Translations under genes and position numbers: made by a program
Part shown: positions 16,227 through 24,227 of the stretch, piece after piece
How positions within the stretch are numbered: position 1 is the first letter of the stretch
Layout of the letters: each line of letters begins with the position of its first letter
Assembly (NCBI GenBank): GCA_030431525.1
Contig: JAUIJC010000036.1
Coordinates: 1 to 41,706, forward strand
Length of the DNA: 41,706 nt
Direction: 5' to 3'
From: Bacteroidia bacterium
GTDB lineage: Bacteria; Bacteroidota; Bacteroidia; Cytophagales; JAAEPT01
The notes under the pieces: generated by a model
What the model saw: the letters and a program-made list of their open reading frames with translations, nothing else
What the model was told of the DNA's origin: nothing
The model's database searches: none

Positions 16227-16307
16227 CGGTAGGTATAAAACCTACCGCTATGGACCGTGCATGCTTCGCATTTGCTGTCTCCGTAGCGTTGGGTTTTATA
16301 CCCAACG
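16227..16307. repeat. Pair of inverted hairpin elements with compensatory changes
   Basis: Arm 1 (16227-16254) and the reverse complement of arm 2 (16280-16307) agree at 23 of 28 positions. Each arm contains its own 8-bp hairpin: CGGTAGGT/ACCTACCG in arm 1 and CGTTGGGT/ACCCAACG in arm 2, with loops ATAAA and TTTAT. Four of the five differences are two paired, compensatory changes that keep the small hairpins. It lies between the divergent helicase and pyrC genes. Confidence 0.75.
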
Positions 16308-16379
16308 TTTTCGAAAGCCCACGAAAATTCTGCAAAAGACGGACACGCAGGTCCGCCCCTACAATTCTGGTGTAATCCT

Positions 16380-16387
16380 TACCTTTG
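16380..16387 (+). promoter_or_regulatory. Possible -7 element of pyrC promoter
   Basis: TACCTTTG matches the Bacteroidota TAnnTTTG -7 element, 24 bases before the pyrC ATG. No good -33 TTG is seen at the expected distance, so the call is tentative. Confidence 0.35.
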
Positions 16388-16410
16388 TGGCAAGAAAAAC
16401 AAGCTACGCT

Positions 16411-17745
16411 ATGTCATCCATCCTCATCAAGAATGCAAATATAGTGAACGAGGGACGGGTCTTCGCATCCGACCTCCTTATTGAGAACGGCAGAATCGCG
16501 AAAATCGCCCCTTCGATTGACGCCAATGCCTCCAAAGAAATTGATGCCGAAGGCAAGTATTTGTTGCCTGGGGTGATTGATGACCAAGTGCACTTCCGCG
16601 AGCCTGGACTTACCCACAAGGGGAATATTTACACCGAGGCCCGCTCGGCTGTGGCTGGTGGCACCACCTCCTTTATGGAGATGCCGAACGTGAATCCGCA
16701 GACCTTGACGCAGGAATTGTTGGAGGAAAAATATCAGATTGGCGCCAAGAACTCTTTGGCGAACTACTCCTTTTATATGGGCGCCTCCAACGACAACATC
16801 GAGGAGGTGTTAAAAACTAACAACAAAAATGTTTGTGGGGTGAAGGTGTTTATGGGTTCATCCACTGGCAATATGTTGGTGGACAATGAGACGACCCTGA
16901 ACAATATTTTCAGCAAGGTGGACATGCTGATCGCTACCCACTGTGAAGACGAGGCGACCATCCGCGCCAACTCTGAGGCGTATCTTGCCAAGTACGGCGA
17001 AAACATGCCAATCAAATACCACCCAGAAATCCGTAGCGTAGAGGCCTGTTACCTCTCCTCTTCCATGGCGGTGGAGTTGGCTAAAAAGCACGACACGCGT
17101 CTTCACATTCTTCATATTTCCACAGCCAAGGAAACGGAGCTTTTCCGCAATGACATTCCATTGAGCGAGAAGCGCATCACTGCCGAGGCTTGTATCCACC
17201 ACCTTTGGTTCGATGATTCACAGTACGATGAAAAGGGTACACTCATCAAGTGGAACCCTGCTGTGAAGTCCGCTTCTGACCGTGACGGCATCTGGAAAGC
17301 CCTTTTGGATAACCGCATTGACGTGATTGCCACGGACCACGCCCCTCACACTTGGGAGGAAAAGCAGAACAACTACTGGAATGCTCCATCAGGCGGACCA
17401 TTGGTTCAGCACTCTTTGGTGGCCATGTTGGAGGCTGTGAACCAAGGAAAAATTACCATCGAGCGTGTAGTAGAAAAAATGTGTCACGCTGTGGCAGAAT
17501 GTTTCCACGTTGAGGACCGTGGTTATATCCGTGAGGGCTACTGGGCTGACTTAGTGTTGGTAGATCCAAAAGCGTCTTGGACAGTTGAAAAGCCGAACAT
17601 CCTTTACAAGTGTGGTTATTCCCCATTCGAGGGCACAACCTTCAACAACACCGTAACTCACACCATCGTTTCTGGGCATTTGGCCTACGCCAATGGCGAG
17701 TTCTTTGAAGAGAAAAAAGGTGAGCGATTGACGTTTAAGCGTTGA
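16411..17745 (+). CDS. pyrC: Dihydroorotase (Bacteroidota type)
   Basis: 444 aa from ATG 16411; upstream in-frame sequence back to 16261 crosses repeat hairpins and the promoter and is rejected. Amidohydrolase of the pyrimidine pathway (carbamoyl aspartate to dihydroorotate). Visible: GVIDDQVHFREPGLTHKG, MEMPNV, the carbamylated-lysine region GVKVFMGSSTGNM (about residue 145), ATHCEDE, LHILHISTAKE, and ATDHAPHT. In the metal-binding HxH motif the first His is replaced by Gln (DQVH). I recall this variant from other Bacteroidota dihydroorotases, so it is probably a lineage trait and not a defect. Ends at a bidirectional terminator. Confidence 0.9.
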   Translation: MSSILIKNANIVNEGRVFASDLLIENGRIAKIAPSIDANASKEIDAEGKYLLPGVIDDQVHFREPGLTHKGNIYTEARSAVAGGTTSFMEMPNVNPQTLTQELLEEKYQIGAKNSLANYSFYMGASNDNIEEVLKTNNKNVCGVKVFMGSSTGNMLVDNETTLNNIFSKVDMLIATHCEDEATIRANSEAYLAKYGENMPIKYHPEIRSVEACYLSSSMAVELAKKHDTRLHILHISTAKETELFRNDIPLSEKRITAEACIHHLWFDDSQYDEKGTLIKWNPAVKSASDRDGIWKALLDNRIDVIATDHAPHTWEEKQNNYWNAPSGGPLVQHSLVAMLEAVNQGKITIERVVEKMCHAVAECFHVEDRGYIREGYWADLVLVDPKASWTVEKPNILYKCGYSPFEGTTFNNTVTHTIVSGHLAYANGEFFEEKKGERLTFKR

Positions 17746-17759
17746 GAATAAAAGGCTTT

Positions 17760-17803
17760 AAAAAGTGAAACCCCAAGCTGATTGGCTTGGGGTTTTACTT
17801 TTT
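17760..17803. terminator. Bidirectional terminator
   Basis: 19-bp stem with one mismatch (17760-17778 with 17785-17803; core ACCCCAAGC/GCTTGGGGT), with A-tract before and T-tract after. It lies between convergent pyrC and the MORN-like gene. Confidence 0.9.
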
Positions 17804-17821
17804 AAACAATTATCCAATTAC

Positions 17822-18856
17822 CTACTCCCACACACTATTATCCTTAAAAATCCCAGGAAAATAATAAAAGTCATCGATAACAGCCCCGCTATCAATAAAT
17901 TCCTCAAAAGGAATGCTACGACCAAATTCATTGAAAAATTGCCAATCCTCCTTTCTACTCTCATTAGTATAAGTTGCTATAAATTTAAGATACCCGTTAG
18001 GATACCAATACTTCCATTCACCTCTTTTACTGGCAAACAAATCATAATCACCCGTATGATGCCCCAATAGCACATCAATCACATATTCCCCTTCCGCAAA
18101 CTTTTCACCATCCTCATAATAAAAAACCCATTTCCCATATCTCATATTATCCACCTTTTGACCTTCTCCACTTAATATTCCATTAGGATAAAATTCCTTA
18201 TATACAGAATCAACAAACACTCCTCTCCGATACTCAAGCTGCTTAAAAATTTGACCATTTGGATAATACATGGTAAAAATGCTATCCTTCTCTCCTTCGA
18301 CAAAAACCACCTCTTCTTTCACTTGACCATTTTTATAAAAACTCATTTGCTTCCCATGTAATCTATCACCCTTATAATTTGTACAATACATCAAATTACC
18401 CTCTGAATCCCAAGACATAAATTCACCTTCCATATGTGAATATTGCATACTACTATCAATAACAAAACATCCTGTATAAGTCAGTACACCTTCTCTACTC
18501 CAATGTCTAGTACATCCATTTTCTACTCCAGACAAAAACTCATATTCACTCAGTTTTTGTCCATTTAAGTAATACTGAACAGAAAACCCATCTAAAAAAC
18601 CTCTTTTAACTTTAAAAACACTGGCAACCTTTGAAGAGTCATCTTCATAAAAACTAATCCAATCCCCATCCTTTGGAAATTCCCTGATCATTTCAATCCC
18701 ATAATCATAATTAAATGGACCATTGTAGCTTTCATTTATCACTGATTCATACCTCCAATACATCTTCCCATTCCACTCTATCTGAACAGGCTCAGGTGAT
18801 TGCCCAAAAGATTTTGAAACAACCAAGATTAACCATAGCGTGATTATTCTATTCAT
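17822..18856 (-). CDS. Secreted YwqK/MORN-like repeat protein
   Basis: 344 aa from ATG 18856, which has an AAGGAAG sequence just upstream and opens a signal peptide (MNRIITLWLILVVSKSFGQ); the longer frame to 18961 lacks this. The body is a series of YwqK/MORN-type repeats: YYLNGQKLSEYEFLSG, FYKNGQVKEEVVFVEG, YYPNGQIFKQLEYRRG, FYPNGILSGEGQKVD, FYYEDGEKFAEGEYV, YWYPNGYLKFIATYTN. Database entries often call such proteins 'toxin-antitoxin YwqK family antitoxin', but nothing here supports a toxin pair. Probably periplasmic or surface. AT-richer than neighbours, and preceded by the 1-kb repeat array. Confidence 0.75.
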   Translation of the reverse strand: MNRIITLWLILVVSKSFGQSPEPVQIEWNGKMYWRYESVINESYNGPFNYDYGIEMIREFPKDGDWISFYEDDSSKVASVFKVKRGFLDGFSVQYYLNGQKLSEYEFLSGVENGCTRHWSREGVLTYTGCFVIDSSMQYSHMEGEFMSWDSEGNLMYCTNYKGDRLHGKQMSFYKNGQVKEEVVFVEGEKDSIFTMYYPNGQIFKQLEYRRGVFVDSVYKEFYPNGILSGEGQKVDNMRYGKWVFYYEDGEKFAEGEYVIDVLLGHHTGDYDLFASKRGEWKYWYPNGYLKFIATYTNESRKEDWQFFNEFGRSIPFEEFIDSGAVIDDFYYFPGIFKDNSVWE

Positions 18857-19097
18857 AATTTCTTCCTTGAATTCTTTCCCAAGAAACATAAAGCAGAAAA
18901 ATCCACAAAACCCTTTACCTATTTGAAGTTTAATATACGGATAGGTAATGCCATTCACCATTTAAGTAAAAACCCCTCACCATTCTTTACTACTTAGGAA
19001 ATTTCCAACACCAGCTTCCACTACTAAACTTACAATAAAGGCCATTTATCGCAGAATAAAGAGGGTTAAGCGATTAGTAACCCTAACAGTTATCTCA

Positions 19098-19480
19098 TTT
19101 TCTTACACCTCCGTACAAGAAGACAGAGAGTAACCCCAATTCTCTCTATTCCATAGCTGGTTGAAAGAGGCTTGAGGCATTACGAGGGGGAGCCCCACCT
19201 CCTCGCCTCAAGTTTTCAGCTTTCTAAAAAAAACACACGTAGCAGGACACAAGTAGCAAGAAGCCCAATATGGTAGTCTTGAGACTTGTGTCTTGATACT
19301 GGCATCCTTAATGAAAAGCCCGTCACTACAAACTGTAAGGAATTACGGGACTCAACGCATTTTCAGCCCAAATTTTTAGAATCAGGAAAAAACCAACTCC
19401 CCAAAAACAACGATGGCATCTCGACTTTCATCCACGATAAACAGCCATCCACCGAAGCAAAACTAAGAGCATTGGACTTG
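19098..19480. repeat. Array unit 1 (382-383 bp)
   Basis: First unit of a tandem array. The conserved part is 19098-19303, the diverged part 19304-19480. Structure on +: TTTCTTACA, CCGTACAAGAAGACAGAG, hairpin AGAGAG (19125-19130)/CTCTCT (19142-19147), motif TTCCATAGCTGGTTG (19149-19163), hairpin CTTGAGGC (19171-19178)/GCCTCAAG (19205-19212) with an inner CGAGG/CCTCG stem, then a hairpin of the GACACAAGTAGCAAG type. Confidence 0.85.
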
Positions 19481-19862
19481 TTTCTTACAAGCCCGTACAA
19501 GAAGACAGAGGGTAACCCCAAACCCCTCTATTTCCATAGCTGGTTGAAAGAGGCTTGAGGCATTACGAAGGGCACCCCACCCTTCGCCTCAAGTTTTCAG
19601 CTTTAAAAAAAGACACACGTAGCAGGACACAAGAAGCAAGAAGCCCAATATGGGAGTCTTGATACTTGTGTCCTGCTACGTGTTTCAACCAATAATAAGA
19701 TGCTAATTCACAGCGTGTAAGGAATTCCAAAATCCCTGAATACTTTACTCAAAATCCTTAGAAATAAACCAACCTTTCCCTCGATAAAACAAAGACAATA
19801 GCGAAGGATTCACCTTCAAAAAGACCTTATTTACCGAACAAATTTCAACCGAATAAGCCCTG
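19481..19862. repeat. Array unit 2 (382 bp)
   Basis: The conserved part is 19481-19682. Hairpin AGAGGG (19507-19512)/CCCTCT (19524-19529), motif at 19532-19546, hairpin CTTGAGGC/GCCTCAAG (19554-19561 with 19586-19593) with inner CGAAGGG/CCCTTCG. A perfect 18-bp stem CACGTAGCAGGACACAAG (19616-19633 with 19665-19682) ends it. The diverged part keeps TGTAAGGAATT and CTTAGAA/AAACCAAC words shared with unit 1, so the whole 382 bp was duplicated. Confidence 0.85.
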
Positions 19863-20055
19863 TTTCTTACAGCCCCGTACAAGAAGACAGAGGGTAACCC
19901 CAATTCCCTCTAATTCCATAGCTGGTTGAAAGAGGCTTGAGGCATTACGAGGGGGAGCCCCACCTCCTCGCCTCAAGTTTTCAGCTTTCTAAAAAAGATA
20001 CACGTAGCAAGACGCCAAATACGGGAGTCTTGCTACTTGTGTCTTGATAATGGCG
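19863..20055. repeat. Array unit 3 (partial, conserved part only)
   Basis: The conserved part again: AGAGGG (19889-19894)/CCCTCT (19906-19911), motif at 19914-19928, CTTGAGGC/GCCTCAAG (19936-19943 with 19970-19977). Its last hairpin is GTAGCAAGAC/GTCTTGCTAC instead of the 18-bp stem of unit 2. The array ends 11 bases before the uvrB stop codon. No convincing ORF spans the array; no other gene is seen in 18857-20066. Confidence 0.85.
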
Positions 20056-20066
20056 TACCTAAAAAA

Positions 20067-22103
20067 TTACTTCTTACCGAGCTTCTCCTGAACTGCGAAC
20101 AGCTCATCTCGCAACTTGGCAGCCTCTACGAAATCCAGCTTTTGGGCGGCCTCCTCCATCCGCTTTTGTAAATCGTTGGCCATTTTCTGCAATTGGTCCT
20201 TGCTGAGGTATTTGACCACAGGGTCAGCTGCCATAGCGGCCTCCTCCTTATGCCCTTCTTGCTCTTTCAAACTGTATTTTATGGCCGCCATTGACCCCTC
20301 TGCCACTGACGTTTGCTTGAGAATGGCTTCCTTAGATTTCAACACAGTTTTCGGCTCAATGCCATGCTCCTCGTTGTATTGCATCTGAATCTCACGACGA
20401 CGGGCAGTTTCATCAATGGCCTGTCGCATGGACTTGGTCACCTTATCAGCATACATGATAACACGGCCATTGGCGTTACGAGCGGCACGGCCGATGGTCT
20501 GAACCATGGAACGGACATTCCGCAAGAAGCCTTCTTTGTCGGCATCAAAAATGACCACCAAAGACACTTCCGGCAGATCAAGCCCCTCTCTCAAGAGGTT
20601 TACTCCTACCAAGACATCAAAATGCCCAAGACGCAAATCCCTAAGGATTTCCACACGCTCCAAGGCTTTAATCTCAGAATGGATGTAACGGGTTTTGACA
20701 TTGAGGTTATCCAAATATTTGGATAGCTCCTCAGCCATCCGTTTAGTCAGCGTCGTGATTAACACGCGCTCACCTGCAGCCAGAGTCTTGTCGATTTCCT
20801 CCAAGAGATCATCAATTTGGTTGGCACTCGGACGGACGTCAATCTTCGGATCCAAAAGACCAGTTGGTCGAATAATCTGCTCGACAATTTCTCCGCCTGA
20901 AGCCTCCAACTCGTAATCCCCTGGTGTGGCAGAAATGTAGAGTGTCTGGCCGGTAACGGTTTCAAACTCATCAAACTTCAACGGCCGGTTATCCATGGCC
21001 GCGGGCAAGCGGAATCCGTATTCCACCAAATTCACCTTCCGAGAACGGTCGCCGCCATACATTGCCCTCACCTGTGGGAGCGTTACATGGCTCTCGTCAA
21101 TCATCAAGAGGAAATCCTCGGGGAAATAATCCAACAAACAGAAAGGCCTCGCTCCAGGCTTTCTTCGATCGAAATAACGGGAATAGTTCTCGATACCGGA
21201 ACAATAACCCAACTCACGAATCATTTCAAGGTCGTATTCCGTGCGCTCCTTCAAGCGCTTGGCCTCGGATACTTTTCCCTCTTCTTCCAAAAAACGAAGC
21301 TGTTTCACCAAGTCATCCTGAATCTCATGAATGGCCTGCTGTGCAGCATCTTTTCCTGTTACAAATAGATTGGCAGGGAAGATGGAAATAGCGCTTTCAT
21401 CGTGGATGCGCTTCCCGGAAAGAGGGTCAATTACCTGAATAGCCTCCACCTCATCACCCCAAAAAATGATACGATAGGCAAAATCAGCATAAGCTGGATA
21501 CACGTCTACCGTGTCCCCCTTTACCCGAAAGGTTCCTCGTTTGAATTCTGTTTCAGTCCGTGCATAGAGGATATCCACCAACCTGAATAGGAACTGGTTT
21601 CGAGGGATAAAATCGCCAACCTTCAAAGGCAAAATGCTTGCATTGAAGTCCTCTGGATTACCCATACCGTAAATACAGGACACCGAGGAAACCACGATCA
21701 CATCCCTCCTTCCAGACATCAAAGCTGAGGTTGCACTCAGACGCAGTTTTTCAATCTCCTCGTTGATGGCCAAATCCTTCTCGATGAAAACCTCGGTGGT
21801 CGGGATGTAGGCCTCCGGCTGATAATAATCGTAGTAGGAAACGAAATACTCTACTGCATTCTCCGGAAAGAACTGCTTAAACTCTCCGTAAAGCTGGGCG
21901 GCCAAGGTCTTGTTGTGGCTCAAAATCAAGGTTGGCCTGTTCAATTGCTGAATAACATTGGCCGCCGTAAAGGTCTTTCCCGATCCGGTCACCCCCAACA
22001 ACACTTGGGCATCAGCCCCTCCATTAATGGCATTGACAATTTTATCAATCGCCTGAGGCTGATCCCCCATGGGGTCAAAATCCGAGTGCAGGTTAAAATC
22101 CAT
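20067..22103 (-). CDS. uvrB: UvrABC excinuclease subunit B
   Basis: 678 aa, full length. DEAD/H-type helicase core with Walker A GVTGSGKTFTAANVI, the damage-probing beta-hairpin region YYDYYQPEAYIP, DESHVTLPQVRAMYGGD, YISATPGDYE, motif IV-VI region TLTKRMAEELSKYL, GVNLLREGLDLPEVSLV, and QTIGRAARN. It ends with the UVR domain that contacts UvrC (QKLDFVEAAKLRDELFAVQ). It verifies DNA damage handed over by UvrA in nucleotide excision repair. It starts at ATG 22103, just after a TTAACTG-type repeat, and ends at the array. Confidence 0.97.
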   Translation of the reverse strand: MDFNLHSDFDPMGDQPQAIDKIVNAINGGADAQVLLGVTGSGKTFTAANVIQQLNRPTLILSHNKTLAAQLYGEFKQFFPENAVEYFVSYYDYYQPEAYIPTTEVFIEKDLAINEEIEKLRLSATSALMSGRRDVIVVSSVSCIYGMGNPEDFNASILPLKVGDFIPRNQFLFRLVDILYARTETEFKRGTFRVKGDTVDVYPAYADFAYRIIFWGDEVEAIQVIDPLSGKRIHDESAISIFPANLFVTGKDAAQQAIHEIQDDLVKQLRFLEEEGKVSEAKRLKERTEYDLEMIRELGYCSGIENYSRYFDRRKPGARPFCLLDYFPEDFLLMIDESHVTLPQVRAMYGGDRSRKVNLVEYGFRLPAAMDNRPLKFDEFETVTGQTLYISATPGDYELEASGGEIVEQIIRPTGLLDPKIDVRPSANQIDDLLEEIDKTLAAGERVLITTLTKRMAEELSKYLDNLNVKTRYIHSEIKALERVEILRDLRLGHFDVLVGVNLLREGLDLPEVSLVVIFDADKEGFLRNVRSMVQTIGRAARNANGRVIMYADKVTKSMRQAIDETARRREIQMQYNEEHGIEPKTVLKSKEAILKQTSVAEGSMAAIKYSLKEQEGHKEEAAMAADPVVKYLSKDQLQKMANDLQKRMEEAAQKLDFVEAAKLRDELFAVQEKLGKK

Positions 22104-22108
22104 CCTAA

Positions 22109-22250
22109 ACAGTTATCAGTGAGCAGCTATTAAATACAGTTAACAGTGAGCAGTTATCAGTTAACTATCATATGACTGGTAATAGCAATAGTGGGAAAGG
22201 GTGACTGAAGCAGTACAGTAGATAACTGTTAACCGTTAACTGTTAACTGA
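22109..22250. repeat. TTAACAGTTATCAGTGAG-type repeat, inverted arms
   Basis: Left arm 22109-22168 has tandem variants of CAGTTATCAGTGAG and CAGTTAACAGTGAG; right arm 22220-22250 has GTTAACTGTTAACTGAT in the opposite sense. It lies between uvrB and aroE and overlaps the last codons of aroE. Other members lie at 26430-26453, 34134-34234 and 35567-35599. Confidence 0.8.
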
Positions 22251-22993
22251 TCTTCGTTCCAAATCTCCCAAGCTTTCTCCGCCTGAAGCTCCAACATCTC
22301 CAATCCGTGAATGGCTTTGGCGCCATTGTCACGACCCTTTTTCATAAAGAGGGTTTCCTCTGGGTTATACACCAAATCGTAGAGGTAGTGGCCTTCGCCA
22401 ATGACCTCATAAGGCAAATCAGGACAGGTGTCTACCTTAGGATGCATGCCCAACGGTGTGGAATTGATGATGAGCTTGTGATCGGCTACCATCTCTGGGG
22501 TCAAATCCGAGTAAGCGATGCTATGCTCAGAGGCTTTACGGGAAACGGACTGGAAGTCAATGCCCAAATCCCTCAGTGCTTGTTTAACAGCTTTTGAGGC
22601 GCCTCCCGTTCCCAATACCAAAGCTTTTATGCCTTTCAAATCGGCTCCGGCAAAGTTTTCCAACGATTGACGGAAACCGTAGTAATCAGAGTTGTACCCT
22701 TTCAGCTTTCCACCAGCCATCACCTTAATGACATTGACCGCTCCAATTTCCTTGGCTGCTGGATCCATCTCATCCATAAATGGAATCACATTTTCCTTAT
22801 GTGGAATGGTGACGTTCAAGCCTTTCAGTTCTGGTAATTTACCTTGTACCAACTGTGGAAAGCCCTTGATGTCCTCAATCTCGAAAAGGTCATAGGCACA
22901 TCCCTCGATGCCTTCCCGCTGGAACTTATCGCCGAAATACTTTTTGGAAAAGGAATGGGAAAGGGGAAATCCGATGAGTCCGTATTGTTTCAT
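22229..22993 (-). CDS. aroE: Shikimate dehydrogenase
   Basis: 254 aa from ATG 22993 (MKQYGLIGFPLSHSFSKKYF); an upstream TTG extension to 23029 only reads repeat DNA. Substrate-binding residues are visible: PLSHSFS, NVTIPHKE (catalytic Lys in HKE) and YNSDYYG (catalytic Asp). NADPH binding by GTGGAS, then NSTPLGMHP and DLVYNPEETLF. It reduces 3-dehydroshikimate to shikimate. The C-terminal residues DQLTVNG are encoded by the TTAACTG repeat that follows, so the original end has been replaced or extended. Confidence 0.94.
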   Translation of the reverse strand: MKQYGLIGFPLSHSFSKKYFGDKFQREGIEGCAYDLFEIEDIKGFPQLVQGKLPELKGLNVTIPHKENVIPFMDEMDPAAKEIGAVNVIKVMAGGKLKGYNSDYYGFRQSLENFAGADLKGIKALVLGTGGASKAVKQALRDLGIDFQSVSRKASEHSIAYSDLTPEMVADHKLIINSTPLGMHPKVDTCPDLPYEVIGEGHYLYDLVYNPEETLFMKKGRDNGAKAIHGLEMLELQAEKAWEIWNEDQLTVNG

Positions 22994-22999
22994 TATTGG

Positions 23000-23086
23000 G
23001 AGTACCAAGTACGGAGTACCAAGTACCAAGCTTTTCCAATATTTGGGGCTCAGTACTCCGTACTCAATACTCTGTACTATTTAGTA
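23000..23086. repeat. GTACGGAGTACCAAGTACC-type repeat, inverted arms
   Basis: Left arm 23000-23027 has GAGTACCAAGTACGGAGTAC units; the right arm at about 23051-23086 has AGTACTCCGTACTCAATAC. The arms are imperfectly complementary. It sits in the aroE leader between aroE and the popT terminator. Confidence 0.75.
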
Positions 23087-23089
23087 CAA

Positions 23090-23117
23090 CAAAAAAGCCG
23101 TCCCTCACGGAACGGCC
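23090..23117 (-). terminator. Terminator of the DUF368 gene
   Basis: On -, GCCGTTCC, loop GTGA, GGGACGGC, then TTTTTT. An 8-bp stem with one G-T pair, 57 bases after the DUF368 stop. Confidence 0.85.
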
Positions 23118-23173
23118 TACAAAATTATTGGTCTTTTCGAAAAGACGTATGGTGAATGGCTGTTGATTTTCAA

Positions 23174-24124
23174 TTAAGCATCAACACTCGAAACCTCCTC
23201 TTTGGTTGCCTTGCTCCCCAAGAACTCCACACCCCAAACCAAGATAGCTCCCAGCACCATCAGGGCGAAGGCAATCATAGTCTGTGAATGGGAGAAATCT
23301 GGAGCAAGCCAATCATAACCCATGACCACTTCTTTTCCCTTTCTTACAATTGGGTTTCCAGCCTGATCCAGCAACAAAATCTTGTTTTTCCATGGCCAAA
23401 TAATCAGCAACGACCCGAAAATAAAGCCGGTCAATGCACCAATGGTTTGGCTTTCATAGCTTCCCATCAGGAAAGAAATCACTCGTGATAGAATAATAAA
23501 ACCTACCACGGCACCTACGCCTACACTCGCAATCACAGGAATATTGTGGTTAGGAATGGCCTCCAACATGATGAACGCATAGTTGCCCATCAAAATCAAC
23601 ACAAATGAACCCGACAAACCCGGCAAAAGCATACTTGCCATGGCTACCACACCGCAGATAAACAGGTACCAATAAGCCGTGTTCTCTTGAGCTGGTTTGA
23701 TGAAGGCCAAGGCTACGGCAATGGCGGTTCCAAGCAAAGTCATAAGAATTGTAGGAAGCGACCATTGCTTAATGGTTTTACCAACAAAATAGACTGAGGC
23801 GATAATCAACCCGAAAAAGAAGGCCCAAACAGGAACCTCGTAGTTTTCAAAGAGAAATTTCAGCGCCTTGCCCAAAGTCACTAGGCTCACACCTACTCCG
23901 GCAAACAGCACTACCAAGAAGGGTAGATTGATGTGCTGCGCAAAAGCCTTGAACCGAAAAGACGTTAACAACTTAATGGCCTCGACATCAAAGGACTTGA
24001 GGCTATTGATAAGCTCTTCGTAAATACCTGTAATGAACGCAATAGTACCTCCAGACACACCTGGAATCACATTGGCAGCGCCCATAGCCACCCCTTTTAA
24101 AAAGAGAAGAAGATAATTTTTCAT
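23174..24124 (-). CDS. DUF368 polyprenyl-phosphate transporter (PopT family)
   Basis: 316 aa from ATG 24124 (a TTG one codon earlier is ignored). Polytopic membrane protein with about eight hydrophobic segments. DUF368 hallmarks: GVAMGAANVIPGVSGGTIAF at the N-terminus, and an internal half-repeat LLPGLSGSFVLILMGNYAF, both with the re-entrant PGxSG pattern. The family was recently linked to returning undecaprenyl phosphate across the membrane, as DedA proteins do, which would support peptidoglycan and the nearby polysaccharide genes. It ends KEEVSSVDA. It has terminators on both sides and is therefore probably a single-gene transcript. Confidence 0.88.
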   Translation of the reverse strand: MKNYLLLFLKGVAMGAANVIPGVSGGTIAFITGIYEELINSLKSFDVEAIKLLTSFRFKAFAQHINLPFLVVLFAGVGVSLVTLGKALKFLFENYEVPVWAFFFGLIIASVYFVGKTIKQWSLPTILMTLLGTAIAVALAFIKPAQENTAYWYLFICGVVAMASMLLPGLSGSFVLILMGNYAFIMLEAIPNHNIPVIASVGVGAVVGFIILSRVISFLMGSYESQTIGALTGFIFGSLLIIWPWKNKILLLDQAGNPIVRKGKEVVMGYDWLAPDFSHSQTMIAFALMVLGAILVWGVEFLGSKATKEEVSSVDA

Positions 24125-24161
24125 CAAAATAATGGGCCTAAGCCCTCAAATGCTTTGCAAG

Positions 24162-24195
24162 AAAAAAGGCTTTCAGATTCACTTCTGAAAGCCTT
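24162..24195 (-). terminator. Terminator of the comA-like gene
   Basis: On -, GGCTTTCAGA, loop AGTGAA, TCTGAAAGCC, then TTTTTTC. Perfect 10-bp stem, 33 bases after the stop of the phosphosulfolactate synthase gene. Confidence 0.9.
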
Positions 24196-24227
24196 CAAAA
24201 TTAAAGTTTTTCAACCCGATTTCCATA

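Noticed and set aside
16261-16410. Extension of the pyrC frame upstream
   Set aside because: It runs through repeat hairpins and a TACCTTTG promoter-like element; ATG 16411 fits the family start.
17822-18856. Antitoxin function for the YwqK-like protein
   Set aside because: The database-style name comes from repeat similarity; here there is a signal peptide, no toxin gene next to it, and the protein is far larger than an antitoxin.
19286-19558. 90-aa frame inside the repeat array
   Set aside because: The frame is broken by indels and stops in the other two array copies, while the hairpins are kept; structure and not protein is conserved.
19098-20055. CRISPR array or integron cassette array
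   Set aside because: Units are ~382 bp with homologous filler, no short repeat-spacer pattern, no cas genes, no integrase and no attC core sites seen.
22994-23029. Extension of aroE (VLGTPYLVLPI)
   Set aside because: It is translation of the GTAC repeat from a TTG codon; the conserved N-terminus begins at ATG 22993.
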